Source: Lysobacter sp. CFH 32150 (GTDB lineage Bacteria > Pseudomonadota > Gammaproteobacteria > Xanthomonadales > Xanthomonadaceae). Taken from it: a DNA stretch of 64,000 nucleotides. The stretch's first letter is position 1; each line of letters begins with the position of its first letter. Below the pieces are notes generated by a model. That model saw only the letters and a list, made by a program, of their open reading frames with translations. It made no database searches and was not told where the DNA came from. This document shows positions 25,353 through 33,037 of this stretch, in pieces. Made by a program: the position numbers and the translations under genes. Location of the stretch: positions 372,001-436,000 of the forward strand of contig NZ_JALDWJ010000001.1 of NCBI RefSeq assembly GCF_022758295.1. Direction: 5' to 3'.

Positions 25353-25672
25353 GCTCGAATCGGCTTCGAGGGAGTTTTCAGGTCGACGCAAAGGTGGGCC
25401 TGGGCCCGCCTACGCATTCACGGACAAACGTCATTCCGGTGATGAAATTCCATCACCGGAATGCCCCCGGACCTTGTGGGAGCAGATCTTGTGGGAGCGA
25501 CGTAAGTCGCGAGCTCTTCCCCCTGACTTGAGGGCCTACCAGCGGATGCGCTTCCCCCTCGTCCCCTTTGCTCGCCTTTAGTCGTTACCACCCACGTAGA
25601 TCCCATCTCCTGTGGCCGGAACAGCCAGCCACGGCGAGTGACTCAGGGTCCGCTACGTCGAGGACACAAACC
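25353..25672. repeat. Cluster of three different palindromes before the PilZ gene
   Basis: Contains GGTGGGCCTGGGCCCGCC near 25393-25410, the hairpin CATTCCGGTGATG/CATCACCGGAATG (25432-25463), and one copy of GTGGGAGCGACGTAAGTCGC (25491-25512) preceded by a truncated copy. No gene is seen. Confidence 0.75.
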
Positions 25673-25987
25673 ATGGAACAGGTCATCGAAAAACGCCGGC
25701 ATCCGCGCCAGAACGTCGTCAGCGCCGTCATGGTCGCGCCCAATGGCCACCAGCACAGCGCCCAACTGATGGACGTCTCGCTGGGGGGCGCGCGTGTGGG
25801 CTTGCCCGACGACTGGATTCCATCCGATGGCGCCACCCTGCGGTTGTTCTTTTTCGCCGATACCGCTCATGAGATCGTGCTTGCGGTGCGCGTCAGACGC
25901 GTCGCGATCGATCATCTTGGGCTGGAGTTCGCGCCCCAGCAGGACGAGCAAATCGAGCATCTGCTGGAAGTGCTTTGTCATTGCTGA
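25673..25987 (+). CDS. PilZ-domain c-di-GMP-binding protein
   Basis: 104 residues from MEQVIEKRRHPRQNV; the open frame from 25568 begins in a repeat region and is not preferred. Both c-di-GMP contacts of PilZ are present: the RxxxR stretch (RRHPR, residues 8-12) and DVSLGG (D/NxSxxG) followed by ARVGLP. It is a single-domain protein, probably an adaptor for motility, biofilm or secretion. No operon partner is evident. Confidence 0.88.
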   Translation: MEQVIEKRRHPRQNVVSAVMVAPNGHQHSAQLMDVSLGGARVGLPDDWIPSDGATLRLFFFADTAHEIVLAVRVRRVAIDHLGLEFAPQQDEQIEHLLEVLCHC

Positions 25988-26060
25988 TCACCGCAGAGCG
26001 TCGCTCGATGGCGACATGACACTGGCGAACAAGCCGCCAAGTTTCCAACCCGACGTGCTC

Positions 26061-26423
26061 TCAAGCAGCGATCCAGCTCGTCGCCTCAGCGATCTCGGCG
26101 TTGGCGAACAGCTTCACCGGGCACGGCATCAGGAACTCGAAGAAACGGGTCGAAGCGCGAATCCAGTCGACATCGGTGACCACCGCGATCTTCTCCCATG
26201 CGGTGAAATGACCCATCCCCATCCTGATGTCGTCCCACACGGCACCGGGCGCAAACCCGTCGAAGTCCGACGTCACCTGGTAGAGCATGCGGATGCGGGC
26301 GTGCGTCTTCAGCGCCGCCTCGACCGCGGGAATGGCGACGCGCTCGTAGTCCTCTGCCGTGATGTGGCCCGACGCAACGAGGCCGATGACGTTCGCAGGC
26401 AGGTCCGGGATCAACTGCATCAT
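26061..26423 (-). CDS. SpoIIAA-like (STAS-related) protein
   Basis: 120 residues, starting at 26423 after AAGGAGG. SpoIIAA-like fold: NVIGLVASGHITAEDYERVA, THARIRMLYQVTSDFDGFAP and WDDIRMGMGHFTAWEKIAVV, then VKLFANAEIAEATSWI. These small proteins resemble anti-anti-sigma factors but lack the phosphorylatable serine and have no known partner. It is a single-gene unit. Confidence 0.82.
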   Translation of the reverse strand: MMQLIPDLPANVIGLVASGHITAEDYERVAIPAVEAALKTHARIRMLYQVTSDFDGFAPGAVWDDIRMGMGHFTAWEKIAVVTDVDWIRASTRFFEFLMPCPVKLFANAEIAEATSWIAA

Positions 26424-26529
26424 GGCGAGGTCCTCCTTCGCATTCCGCAAACCTTACGCGCTGGTGCGTGATCAGGAAGTCGCCGGACGATCAACGCGGC
26501 GCATTGCCATCTCGCCAGGAATTTCAACT

Positions 26530-26552
26530 CGTAGGGCGGGTCTTGACCCGCC
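26530..26552. repeat. Small palindrome of the CGTAGGGYGGGY type
   Basis: GTAGGGCGGGTCTTGACCCGCC, a hairpin related to the 68-bp palindromes at 27541 and 29711. It lies between the SpoIIAA-like gene and the hydrolase. Confidence 0.6.
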
Positions 26553-26562
26553 ATAACCCGTG

Positions 26563-27384
26563 TCATTTCGCCAGGAACTTCAGCAACGCCTCATTGAACT
26601 CATCCGCGTGGCTCAGGTTGCACCCATGCGGCGCATCACGCAGCAGCACCAACTCGCTGCTGGCGATCATCGCGTGCGTCCGCTTGCCAGAGCCTTCGAA
26701 CGGCACCGTCGCGTCGCTGTCGCCATGAATCACCAGCGTCGGCACGCGCACCTTCTTCAGGTCGTCGCGGAAGTCGGCGGTGGCGAATGCCCGCATGCAT
26801 CCCAGCGCAGCCGCCTCGCCCGACTGCAGGCACACCGCCAGCGCTTCCTGCCGCTGCGCTTCGGTGACCTTCAACACGCCGTTCGCGGAGAAGAAGTTCT
26901 TCATGAACTGATCGAAGTACTTTTCACGGTCCGCCTTCAGTCCCGCTTCCTTCTCCTTGGCCTTCTCCTGGGTGAGCGGACCATCGGGGTTGTCGTCGGA
27001 CTTCATCAGGCACGGCGGCACGGCGGCGGCGAACACAATGCTGTGCAACCGTTCTTCGCCATGATTGGTGCCGTAACGCGCGACTTCGCCGCCGCCCATC
27101 GAGAACCCGACCAGGGTGACGTCGCGCAGGTCGCGTTCTTCCAGCAGGCCGGCCAGGTCTGCGGTCAGCGTGTCGTAATCGAAGCCGTCATCGGGCTTCC
27201 CGGAGCGACCAAAGCCGCGGCGGTCGTACGCGATGACGCGATAGCCCGCATCGCGGAACGGCCCGACCTGCGCTTTCCAGGAATCGGCGGACAACGGCCA
27301 ACCATGGATCAGCACGACGGGGCGGCCGTTGCCACCGCTGTCTTCGACGTGCAGGCGGACGCGGGTGGATGCAGTGGAAGACAT
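26563..27384 (-). CDS. Alpha/beta hydrolase, non-haem chloroperoxidase type
   Basis: 273 residues from MSSTASTRVRLHVEDSGGNG; the longer frame to 27438 is less likely because GGAAG lies before 27384. Canonical pattern: VVLIHGWPLSADSWKAQV, YDRRGFGRSGKPDDGFDYDT (typical of bacterial perhydrolases/chloroperoxidases), nucleophile GFSMGG, acid VIHGDSDATVP and His in DAPHGCNLSHADEFNE. It probably has esterase/perhydrolase activity on small substrates. No signal peptide. Confidence 0.86.
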   Translation of the reverse strand: MSSTASTRVRLHVEDSGGNGRPVVLIHGWPLSADSWKAQVGPFRDAGYRVIAYDRRGFGRSGKPDDGFDYDTLTADLAGLLEERDLRDVTLVGFSMGGGEVARYGTNHGEERLHSIVFAAAVPPCLMKSDDNPDGPLTQEKAKEKEAGLKADREKYFDQFMKNFFSANGVLKVTEAQRQEALAVCLQSGEAAALGCMRAFATADFRDDLKKVRVPTLVIHGDSDATVPFEGSGKRTHAMIASSELVLLRDAPHGCNLSHADEFNEALLKFLAK

Positions 27385-27540
27385 GGGGACGCTTCCTTCG
27401 AAGGTGGCGCGGGTGCGCTGTGATGCCAGCTTCGTCAATGCTGCGTTGGAGGACCGTGAATGCCTGTGTGACTGGGATCAGAGTGCCTCCCTTTTTCGAC
27501 GGCCGGGCGCATCCGGACGACTGAGCGACGCGCAAAATTC

Positions 27541-27608
27541 CGTAGGGTGGGCTTCAGCCCACCGGAAGAAGGCCGACATGGCGACGGTGGGCTGAAGCCC
27601 ACCCTACG
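27541..27608. repeat. 68-bp palindrome, copy 1 (5' side of the cellulase gene)
   Basis: CGTAGGGTGGGCTTCAGCCC...GGGCTGAAGCCCACCCTACG: both arms contain their own inner inverted repeat (GGGCTTCAGCCC). It is nearly identical to 29711-29778, on the other side of the GH5 gene. Confidence 0.9.
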
Positions 27609-27631
27609 CACTTCGTCTCCAACTCATTTCA

Positions 27632-27877
27632 ATATAGGTGCATGTCGTTTCGCTATTGATGCGACGCGGCATGCAGTGCTGTCGAATCGCATCGATTTTG
27701 TGTTCGCTCGCCAGCGCGTGCGAATGGAAAGCGATTCCTGTCCCAGAATTTTGGATATAGGTGCATGTCGTTTCGCTATTGATGCGACGCGGCTTGACAG
27801 TGCTGTCGAACCGCATCGATTGTGCGTGCGCTTGCTCGATGGTGCGTGCGCTTGTCAGCGCGTGCGAATGGGAAGGC
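27632..27877 (+). repeat. Imperfect direct repeat with 123-bp period, upstream of the cellulase
   Basis: ATATAGGTGCATGTCGTTTC and the next ~35 bases (CGCTATTGATGCGACGCGGC..CAGTGCTGTCGAA) occur at 27632 and again at 27755. Both continue with a variable part ending CAGCGCGTGCGAATGG. The second copy has extra bases. The start codon of the cellulase lies 93 bp further on. It may hold duplicated regulatory sites. Confidence 0.8.
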
Positions 27878-27969
27878 GCGATGTCTTCCACGATTGTCGA
27901 TTCACTCCAGACTCTCGCTTCGGCACCGCCGGCGCGAGCGAACTCAACTCATGCAAGGGTCAACATTCC

Positions 27970-29628
27970 ATGAAGTCATCGCTCTTGGCGGTCTTGCTCC
28001 TGCTCGGCCTCTGTTTCGGTCAACACGCCCATGCGCAAAGCTGCGGCAGCGGTGGCGGCACGACCGTTTGCCTGAGCGCGACCGGAACGCCCGACAACAT
28101 CCGACTCGACTGGACCGTCAGCGGCCCGGTCAAAAGCCTGCAGGTCTATCGCAACACGAGCAGCGATCCCAATGGCCGGAGTCGCCTGGCGATCCTCAAA
28201 GACACGGTGCGCAGCTACACCGACAACAACGCCGCCTCCGGTACGCAGTACTGGTACTGGATCAAGTTCACCGTCAGTGGCAGCAGCTACAACTCGGGTG
28301 CGGCTTCAGCCATTCGCACTCCGGCCTGCACTGCCACCACCGTGACGCCCTACATCCAGGTCAACGGTGTCTGGTCGCAGACCTCGTCGGCCAGCGTCGG
28401 CGCCGGCACACCGCTCGTGCTCGGGCCGCAACCGGCATCCGGAGGTACGTGGTCGTGGAGCGGCTGCGGGACGTCCGGCACGTCGCGCGAACAGAACATC
28501 GCGCCTTCGACCAGTTGCACGGCCACAGCCGTCTACACCAACAGCTGCGGCACCCAGACCACGCAACTGTTCGCGATTGCCGTGACGACCGGCATGCGGG
28601 ATCTGACCAGCCTCGAGCTTTCCAGGTTGATGGCGCCCGGTTGGAACCTGGGCAATTCGCTGGAAGCCATCGGTGGCGAGACCAACTGGGGCAACCCTCG
28701 CACCACGCAGGCGCTGGTCGACGCGGTCAAGGCGGCCGGATTCAAGAGCATTCGCATCCCCGTGTCCTGGAGCCAGTACGCCGACGCGAACTACAACATC
28801 AGCAGCACCTGGATGGCGCGCGTGACCGAGGTGGTGAACTACGCACGCAACGCGGGCTTGTACACGATGATCAACATCCACTGGGACGGCGGCTGGATGC
28901 AGCCCACCTATGCCCAGCAATCGGCCGTCAACGCCCGCCTGACCAAGCTGTGGACGCAGATCGGCAACAACTTCAGGAACCACGACGACTACCTGCTGTT
29001 CGCGGGCACGAATGAGGTGATGGTCGACGGCGATTACGGCACGCCGACGGTCGAGTACTACACGGTGCAGAACAGCTTCAACCAGACGTTCGTGGATGCA
29101 GTGCGCGCCACCGGAGGCAACAACGCCGTGCGCCACCTGATCGTGCAGGGCTTCAACACCAACATCGACCACGCCTACAACTTCCTCACCATCCCCATGG
29201 ACACGATCGCCAACCGGCTGATGGTGGAAGTGCACTACTACGATCCGTACAACTTCACCCTCAACGAACAGAGCAACGTCTGGCAATGGGGCGCGAATGC
29301 GACCACCCCCTCGGCCACCGAGACCTGGGCCAACGAGTCCTACGTCGATGCGCAGTTCCAGAAGATGAAATCGCTCTTCGTCGACGAGGGCGTGCCGGTG
29401 ATCCTGGGCGAGTTCGGCGTGATCTCGCGCACCAACATCCCCGACGCCGAGCAGTACCGCACCTACTGGAACCAGTACGTCACGCGGGCGGCCTACTCAC
29501 GCGGCGTGGTGCCGGTCTATTGGGACAACGGCGTCACCGCCAACCACGGCATGGGCCTGTTCGACCGCGCCACCGGCGCGCAGGTCTATCCGCAACTGGT
29601 CAACACCATCGTCAACGCGTCGAAGTAA
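27970..29628 (+). CDS. Secreted GH5 cellulase (endoglucanase) with two N-terminal beta domains
   Basis: 552 residues. Signal peptide 1-22 (cleavage after AHA). A fibronectin-III-like domain (36-115) and an Ig-like domain with cysteine pairs (120-205) precede the GH5 barrel (208-552). GH5 marks: MAPGWNLGNSLEA, IRIPVSWSQY, acid/base Glu349 in AGTNEVM, HYYDPY at 422 and nucleophile Glu481 in VILGEFGV. Hydrolyses beta-1,4-glucans outside the cell. The start ATG at 27970 begins the signal peptide; the frame is open to 27547 but that stretch is repeat sequence. The gene stands alone, bracketed by two copies of the 68-bp palindrome. The substrate could also be mannan or xyloglucan. Confidence 0.88.
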   Translation: MKSSLLAVLLLLGLCFGQHAHAQSCGSGGGTTVCLSATGTPDNIRLDWTVSGPVKSLQVYRNTSSDPNGRSRLAILKDTVRSYTDNNAASGTQYWYWIKFTVSGSSYNSGAASAIRTPACTATTVTPYIQVNGVWSQTSSASVGAGTPLVLGPQPASGGTWSWSGCGTSGTSREQNIAPSTSCTATAVYTNSCGTQTTQLFAIAVTTGMRDLTSLELSRLMAPGWNLGNSLEAIGGETNWGNPRTTQALVDAVKAAGFKSIRIPVSWSQYADANYNISSTWMARVTEVVNYARNAGLYTMINIHWDGGWMQPTYAQQSAVNARLTKLWTQIGNNFRNHDDYLLFAGTNEVMVDGDYGTPTVEYYTVQNSFNQTFVDAVRATGGNNAVRHLIVQGFNTNIDHAYNFLTIPMDTIANRLMVEVHYYDPYNFTLNEQSNVWQWGANATTPSATETWANESYVDAQFQKMKSLFVDEGVPVILGEFGVISRTNIPDAEQYRTYWNQYVTRAAYSRGVVPVYWDNGVTANHGMGLFDRATGAQVYPQLVNTIVNASK

Positions 29629-29652
29629 TCAGCTAGCTGCAGTGTTCGAAGA

Positions 29653-29699
29653 AAAGGGGTCGGAGTACGAATTCGGAACATGTACTCGACTCCTGTTCC
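29653..29699. repeat. Degraded GGGGTCGGAGTAC hairpin
   Basis: GGGGTCGGAGTACGAATTCG then GAACATGTACTCGACTCC: a decayed inverted repeat of the same design as the GGGGTCAGAGAACAT elements at 32389, 34895 and 36892. Confidence 0.6.
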
Positions 29700-29710
29700 A
29701 TCCGTAGTTC

Positions 29711-29778
29711 CGTAGGGTGGGCTTCAGCCCACCGGAAGAATGTCGACATGGCGGCGGTGGGCTGAAGCCCACCCTACG
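29711..29778. repeat. 68-bp palindrome, copy 2 (3' side of the cellulase gene)
   Basis: Matches 27541-27608 at nearly every position and keeps the same orientation-independent structure. Confidence 0.9.
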
Positions 29779-29799
29779 CATTGCAGGGCAGCAACACCT

Positions 29800-29886
29800 G
29801 TGGGAGCGACGTAAGTCGCGATCTTCGCTGCATGGAGGGAAGCGATCGCGACTTACGTCGCTCCCACAGGAAGCTCCCACAGAAGC
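29800..29886. repeat. Inverted pair of GTGGGAGCGACGTAAGTCGC repeats
   Basis: Forward unit 29800-29821 and reverse unit 29846-29867 form a large hairpin between the cellulase and the leftward VOC gene, followed by a partial CTCCCACAG at 29874. It may act as a terminator for both converging genes. Confidence 0.85.
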
Positions 29887-29893
29887 CCTCGCC

Positions 29894-30334
29894 TTATGCC
29901 GGCTTCCAATCCGCGGCGGGAAGTGTGTTCACCATCCACGGCACGCCGAACCGGTCGACCAGGGCGCCGTAACCCGGCGACCAGAAGGTCTCGGCGAAAT
30001 CCATCACCACCTTGCCGCCTTCCTTCAGCGCATCGAACCAGCGTCGTGCCTGGTCGGCGTCTTCGGTATGCAGGGTGACGTCGAAGCCGTTCTTGGGCTT
30101 GTCGATATTGGGCGCCCACTCCTTGTCCATGTCCGCGCCCATCAATGCCTGGTTGCCGACTTCGAGCCAGCAATGCATCAGCCAATCCTTGTACTTCGGA
30201 TCGGTGATCGGCATGTCCGGTGGTGCCTCGCTGTAGGGATGGGCGGCGGTGATCTTGCCGCCCAGTACTTTCGCGTAGAACTCGAACGCCTCGCGACACT
30301 GGCCGCGGAAGCTGAGACTGGTCACGATCTTCAA
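29894..30334 (-). CDS. PhnB-like VOC-family protein, TTG start
   Basis: 146 residues. The start is TTG at 30334 with GGAGGA 6 bases upstream. The PhnB/3-demethylubiquinone-methyltransferase-like VOC domain reads REAFEFYAKVLGGKITAAHP, LEVGNQALMGADMDKEW, and EDADQARRWFDALKEGGKVV plus FGVPWMVNTLP at the end. The ligand is unknown. It converges on the cellulase gene. Confidence 0.83.
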   Translation of the reverse strand: MKIVTSLSFRGQCREAFEFYAKVLGGKITAAHPYSEAPPDMPITDPKYKDWLMHCWLEVGNQALMGADMDKEWAPNIDKPKNGFDVTLHTEDADQARRWFDALKEGGKVVMDFAETFWSPGYGALVDRFGVPWMVNTLPAADWKPA

Positions 30335-30463
30335 GACGAATCCTCCTTTGCATTTGCAGCGGCACGGCCAGCAGCCGAGCGGGTGCGCAGGCTGCCATAC
30401 CGCTGTTCAAGGCCGCATGACGACGACGTGTGCAAGACTCTGCGTCGTCCCTGTCACGCGACC

Positions 30464-31564
30464 ATGCCCATGCCACTGCCATCGCCGTTGTCCGAGCCTG
30501 TGCTGCTGCTCGACGAGACCCGCGCCCGTCGCAACCTCCAACGCATGGCCGAGCGTGCGACTGCTGCAGGGGTTCGCCTTCGTCCGCATTTCAAGACGCA
30601 CCAGAGCCATGCGGTCGGGCGTTGGTGCCGTGGGCTCGGAGTCGAGGCGATCACCGTCTCCTCGCTGGCGATGGCGGAATATTTCGCCGCCGACGGCTGG
30701 CGCGACATCACGTTGGCCTTTCCCTTCCATCCCGGCATGCGGGATCGGGTCGAGGCGCTGGCCGGGCGCATCGCATTCGGCATCGTGCTGGCCGATCCGC
30801 TGGCGCTGGACGGCGTGCGGTTCTCCGCGCGGGTGGACGTATGGTTGAAGATCGATGTCGGCAGCCATCGCACCGGCTTCGCGCCCGAGGACATTGACGG
30901 CCTGCGCGCGCTCGCCGCGACGCTGACCGGAAGGAACGACATCCGCCTGCGTGGCCTGCTCGCCCATGCCGGCCACAGCTACGATGCGCGCGGCGTCGGA
31001 GAAATCGCCGCCGTGCGTAACGACACCCTGGCGCTGCTCGGCCGCTTGCGCGAGGAATTGGCCGCCGTCTCCGGCCCGCTGGAGCTTTCCGTAGGCGATA
31101 CGCCCACCTGTTCCACTGCCGACGCCTTTCCGGGCGTAGATGAGATCCGTCCGGGCAACTACGTCTTCTACGATCTGTCGCAGTGGCGGATCGGCGCCTG
31201 CGGCGTGGAGGACATCGCCGTGGCCATGGCCTGCCCCGTGGCGGCGCGCCACCCCGCGCGCGGCGAGTTGGTGGTCCATGGCGGTGCGGTGCATTTCTCC
31301 AAGGACGTGATGCAACTCGACGGGCAGCGCATCTTCGGCCTGGCGGTGGAAGCAACGCCCGAGGGTTGGGGTGCGCTCCGCCCCGATATTCGACTGGTCG
31401 GGCTGTCGCAGGAGCACGGCATCGTCGCCGCGCCCGCCGATGTGATCGCCCGCGTCCGCCCCGGCGACACGCTGCTGTTCCTGCCGGTGCATTCGTGCCT
31501 GACCGCGGACGCCATGGGGCGCTATCTCACGCTGACAGGCGAATCCGTCGGCATGATGGGATAG
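30464..31564 (+). CDS. PLP enzyme of the D-threonine aldolase/D-serine dehydratase family
   Basis: 366 residues. An alanine-racemase-type PLP barrel with the Schiff-base lysine in RPHFKTHQSH (Lys44) is followed by the C-terminal beta domain that in this family carries a metal site; HGGAVHFSK, LSQEHGIV and LPVHSCLTADAM supply the His/Cys ligands. The reaction is probably aldol cleavage or deamination of a D-3-hydroxy amino acid; the two cannot be told apart here. The start at 30464 is an ATG close to a second one. The frame is open to 29717 but that part is repeat sequence. Confidence 0.85.
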   Translation: MPMPLPSPLSEPVLLLDETRARRNLQRMAERATAAGVRLRPHFKTHQSHAVGRWCRGLGVEAITVSSLAMAEYFAADGWRDITLAFPFHPGMRDRVEALAGRIAFGIVLADPLALDGVRFSARVDVWLKIDVGSHRTGFAPEDIDGLRALAATLTGRNDIRLRGLLAHAGHSYDARGVGEIAAVRNDTLALLGRLREELAAVSGPLELSVGDTPTCSTADAFPGVDEIRPGNYVFYDLSQWRIGACGVEDIAVAMACPVAARHPARGELVVHGGAVHFSKDVMQLDGQRIFGLAVEATPEGWGALRPDIRLVGLSQEHGIVAAPADVIARVRPGDTLLFLPVHSCLTADAMGRYLTLTGESVGMMG

Positions 31565-31585
31565 CGATCCAAGGTCGAACCTGCA

Positions 31586-32266
31586 TCAGCCGGCGATGTA
31601 ACCCACCAAGCGGTCGGCCAGTTCTTTAGGGTGGCTGAGCGCAACGCAGTGGCAGCCGGGGATCTCGTCGGGGGTGATGCCCAGGCGCTCTGCCGCAAGC
31701 CGGCGCAAGAAGTCGGGCGGGAAAAGGTGGTCGTCCTTGCACAGCACAAATTTCGTCGGCACGTCCGGCCACGCATCGAGCGGCCACGGCGTACGCCAGG
31801 CTGTCGATGACTCCTCACGTGCCCTGCGCAACGCCTCCTCAGCCAAGGCACGCGGCACACCGTTGTAATAGCTGACGAACGGGTCATCGCTGCCGGTCTT
31901 GCCGCCATCGCGCTCGGCCTGTTCCTTCGCGGCCTGGCTGTAGCCGGTGTTGCTCCACCAGTCCTCCGGGGTTTCCCCCGGGGACGGAATCATTGCAGCC
32001 AGCAGAACCAGTACGTCGACCGGGAGCCGATCGGCCACCAGCGGTGCGGTGAAGCCACCGTACGACTGGCCGACCACGACCAGGTCCCTTCGCCCGCCGA
32101 CAGCCTCGACCACGGCGTCTGCGTACTCAATCAGGCCTGCGGAGTCGTCGTCGCAAGGCAGGTCGGGAGCGACCACATCGTGCCCGCGCGAACGCAACTC
32201 TGCTTCCAGCAGATGCCAGTACCAGCCGACGTCTCCGCCGCCGTGGATCAACACGAAAGTCGTCAT
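31586..32266 (-). CDS. Alpha/beta hydrolase (EstC/salicylate-esterase-like)
   Basis: 226 residues from MTTFVLIHGGGDVGWYWHLL. The catalytic Ser68 is in VVVGQSYGGFTAPLV, the acid region is FVLCKDDHLFPPDFLRRLAA and His is in GCHCVALSHPKELAD. This small cap-less family contains plant methyl-esterase-like enzymes and bacterial carboxylesterases. Its end is 21 bp from the stop of the converging PLP-enzyme gene. The start at 32266 is the first Met of the fold; Met at 32284 is possible. Confidence 0.84.
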   Translation of the reverse strand: MTTFVLIHGGGDVGWYWHLLEAELRSRGHDVVAPDLPCDDDSAGLIEYADAVVEAVGGRRDLVVVGQSYGGFTAPLVADRLPVDVLVLLAAMIPSPGETPEDWWSNTGYSQAAKEQAERDGGKTGSDDPFVSYYNGVPRALAEEALRRAREESSTAWRTPWPLDAWPDVPTKFVLCKDDHLFPPDFLRRLAAERLGITPDEIPGCHCVALSHPKELADRLVGYIAG

Positions 32267-32388
32267 GTCGGCGAATCCTTGCACTCGAGGTCGCTATTCG
32301 GCCGAAGAACGTATCAGGAACAATTTGTCCCGTCAGAACACTGTCCCTGACACTTTTTCCTCACGGTACAGCTACATCCCCTCCGCAA

Positions 32389-32439
32389 AAGGGGTCAGAG
32401 AACATATCCAATTCAAACAGAAATGTTCTCTGACCCCTT
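32389..32439. repeat. GGGGTCAGAGAACAT hairpin, copy 1
   Basis: AAGGGGTCAGAGAACAT at 32389-32405 is complementary to ATGTTCTCTGACCCCTT ending at 32439, around CCAATTCAAACAGA. Nearly identical elements are at 34895-34944 and 36892-36943. A decayed relative (TCAGGAACAATTTGTCCC) lies at 32314. Confidence 0.9.
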
Positions 32440-32453
32440 ATTGCCGGCTCGGA

Positions 32454-32819
32454 TTACCCGCGCAGCAGGATCACCGGTAGCGCGACCAGGCCCAACAGGA
32501 AGAGGATGGCCAGCACCGTCAGTACGACGCGAGCGGGCTCGGCACGCAGCACCATCCAGAACGTCTCCGCGGTGCCTGCGCGCTTGGCGGCGGCGTACTC
32601 GGCCCGGGCTCGGGTTTGTCGCTGGCCCTGGTAGTCGGCCATCAGGCGCTTGGCCTCCCCGATCGCCGCATCTTCCGTCACCCAGATGCCACCGGCCGAA
32701 ATGCCCCACATGCTCGGCGTGGTTTCGTAGAACGCGATCCCGTGTGCGTCGAGCATGGCGCGCACGTCGTCGGCTTCGTCATCGGGCACGTTGCGCAGGT
32801 TCAGCAGTAGTTTGGACAT
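32454..32819 (-). CDS. DUF6164-like protein with C-terminal membrane helix
   Basis: 121 residues: MSKLLLNLRNVPDDEADDVR opens an ACT-like soluble half (to about 60), then a helical KR/A-rich linker, then one membrane segment (VVLTVLAILFLLGLVALPVI). This layout and the YETTPSMWGISAGGIWV motif match a small family common in Pseudomonas and Xanthomonadaceae that I believe is DUF6164. No function is known. Single-gene unit. Confidence 0.75.
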   Translation of the reverse strand: MSKLLLNLRNVPDDEADDVRAMLDAHGIAFYETTPSMWGISAGGIWVTEDAAIGEAKRLMADYQGQRQTRARAEYAAAKRAGTAETFWMVLRAEPARVVLTVLAILFLLGLVALPVILLRG

Positions 32820-32875
32820 GGCCTGATCATAGCGGGACGGTCAACCAGACATGCGGTGCAATCCCCTTCGGATAG

Positions 32876-33037
32876 CCCGTAGGGCGGGCCCAGGCCGGAA
32901 CCTGACCCCTTTACTCGTCTTACTTGCAGCCATCTTTCATGGCTCATGACGTCAAGTGGCGATGTCGACGTCCAAGTCGACACCGCCACTCGAAAATCAC
33001 TTCAGCTCAGATGTCCATGCCTGGACAACGTTGAGTT
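32876..33037. other. Intergenic stretch with a short palindrome
   Basis: Begins with GTAGGGCGGGCCCAGGCCGG (32879), related to the GTAGGGYGGG repeats. The inverted CGATGTCGACGTC/AAGTCGACACCGC area around 32960 may form a weak terminator for the following leftward gene. No gene is seen. Confidence 0.35.

Noticed and set aside
27547-27969. N-terminal extension of the cellulase through the 68-bp palindrome and direct repeats
   Set aside because: The signal peptide begins at 27970; the extension is repeat DNA that happens to be open.
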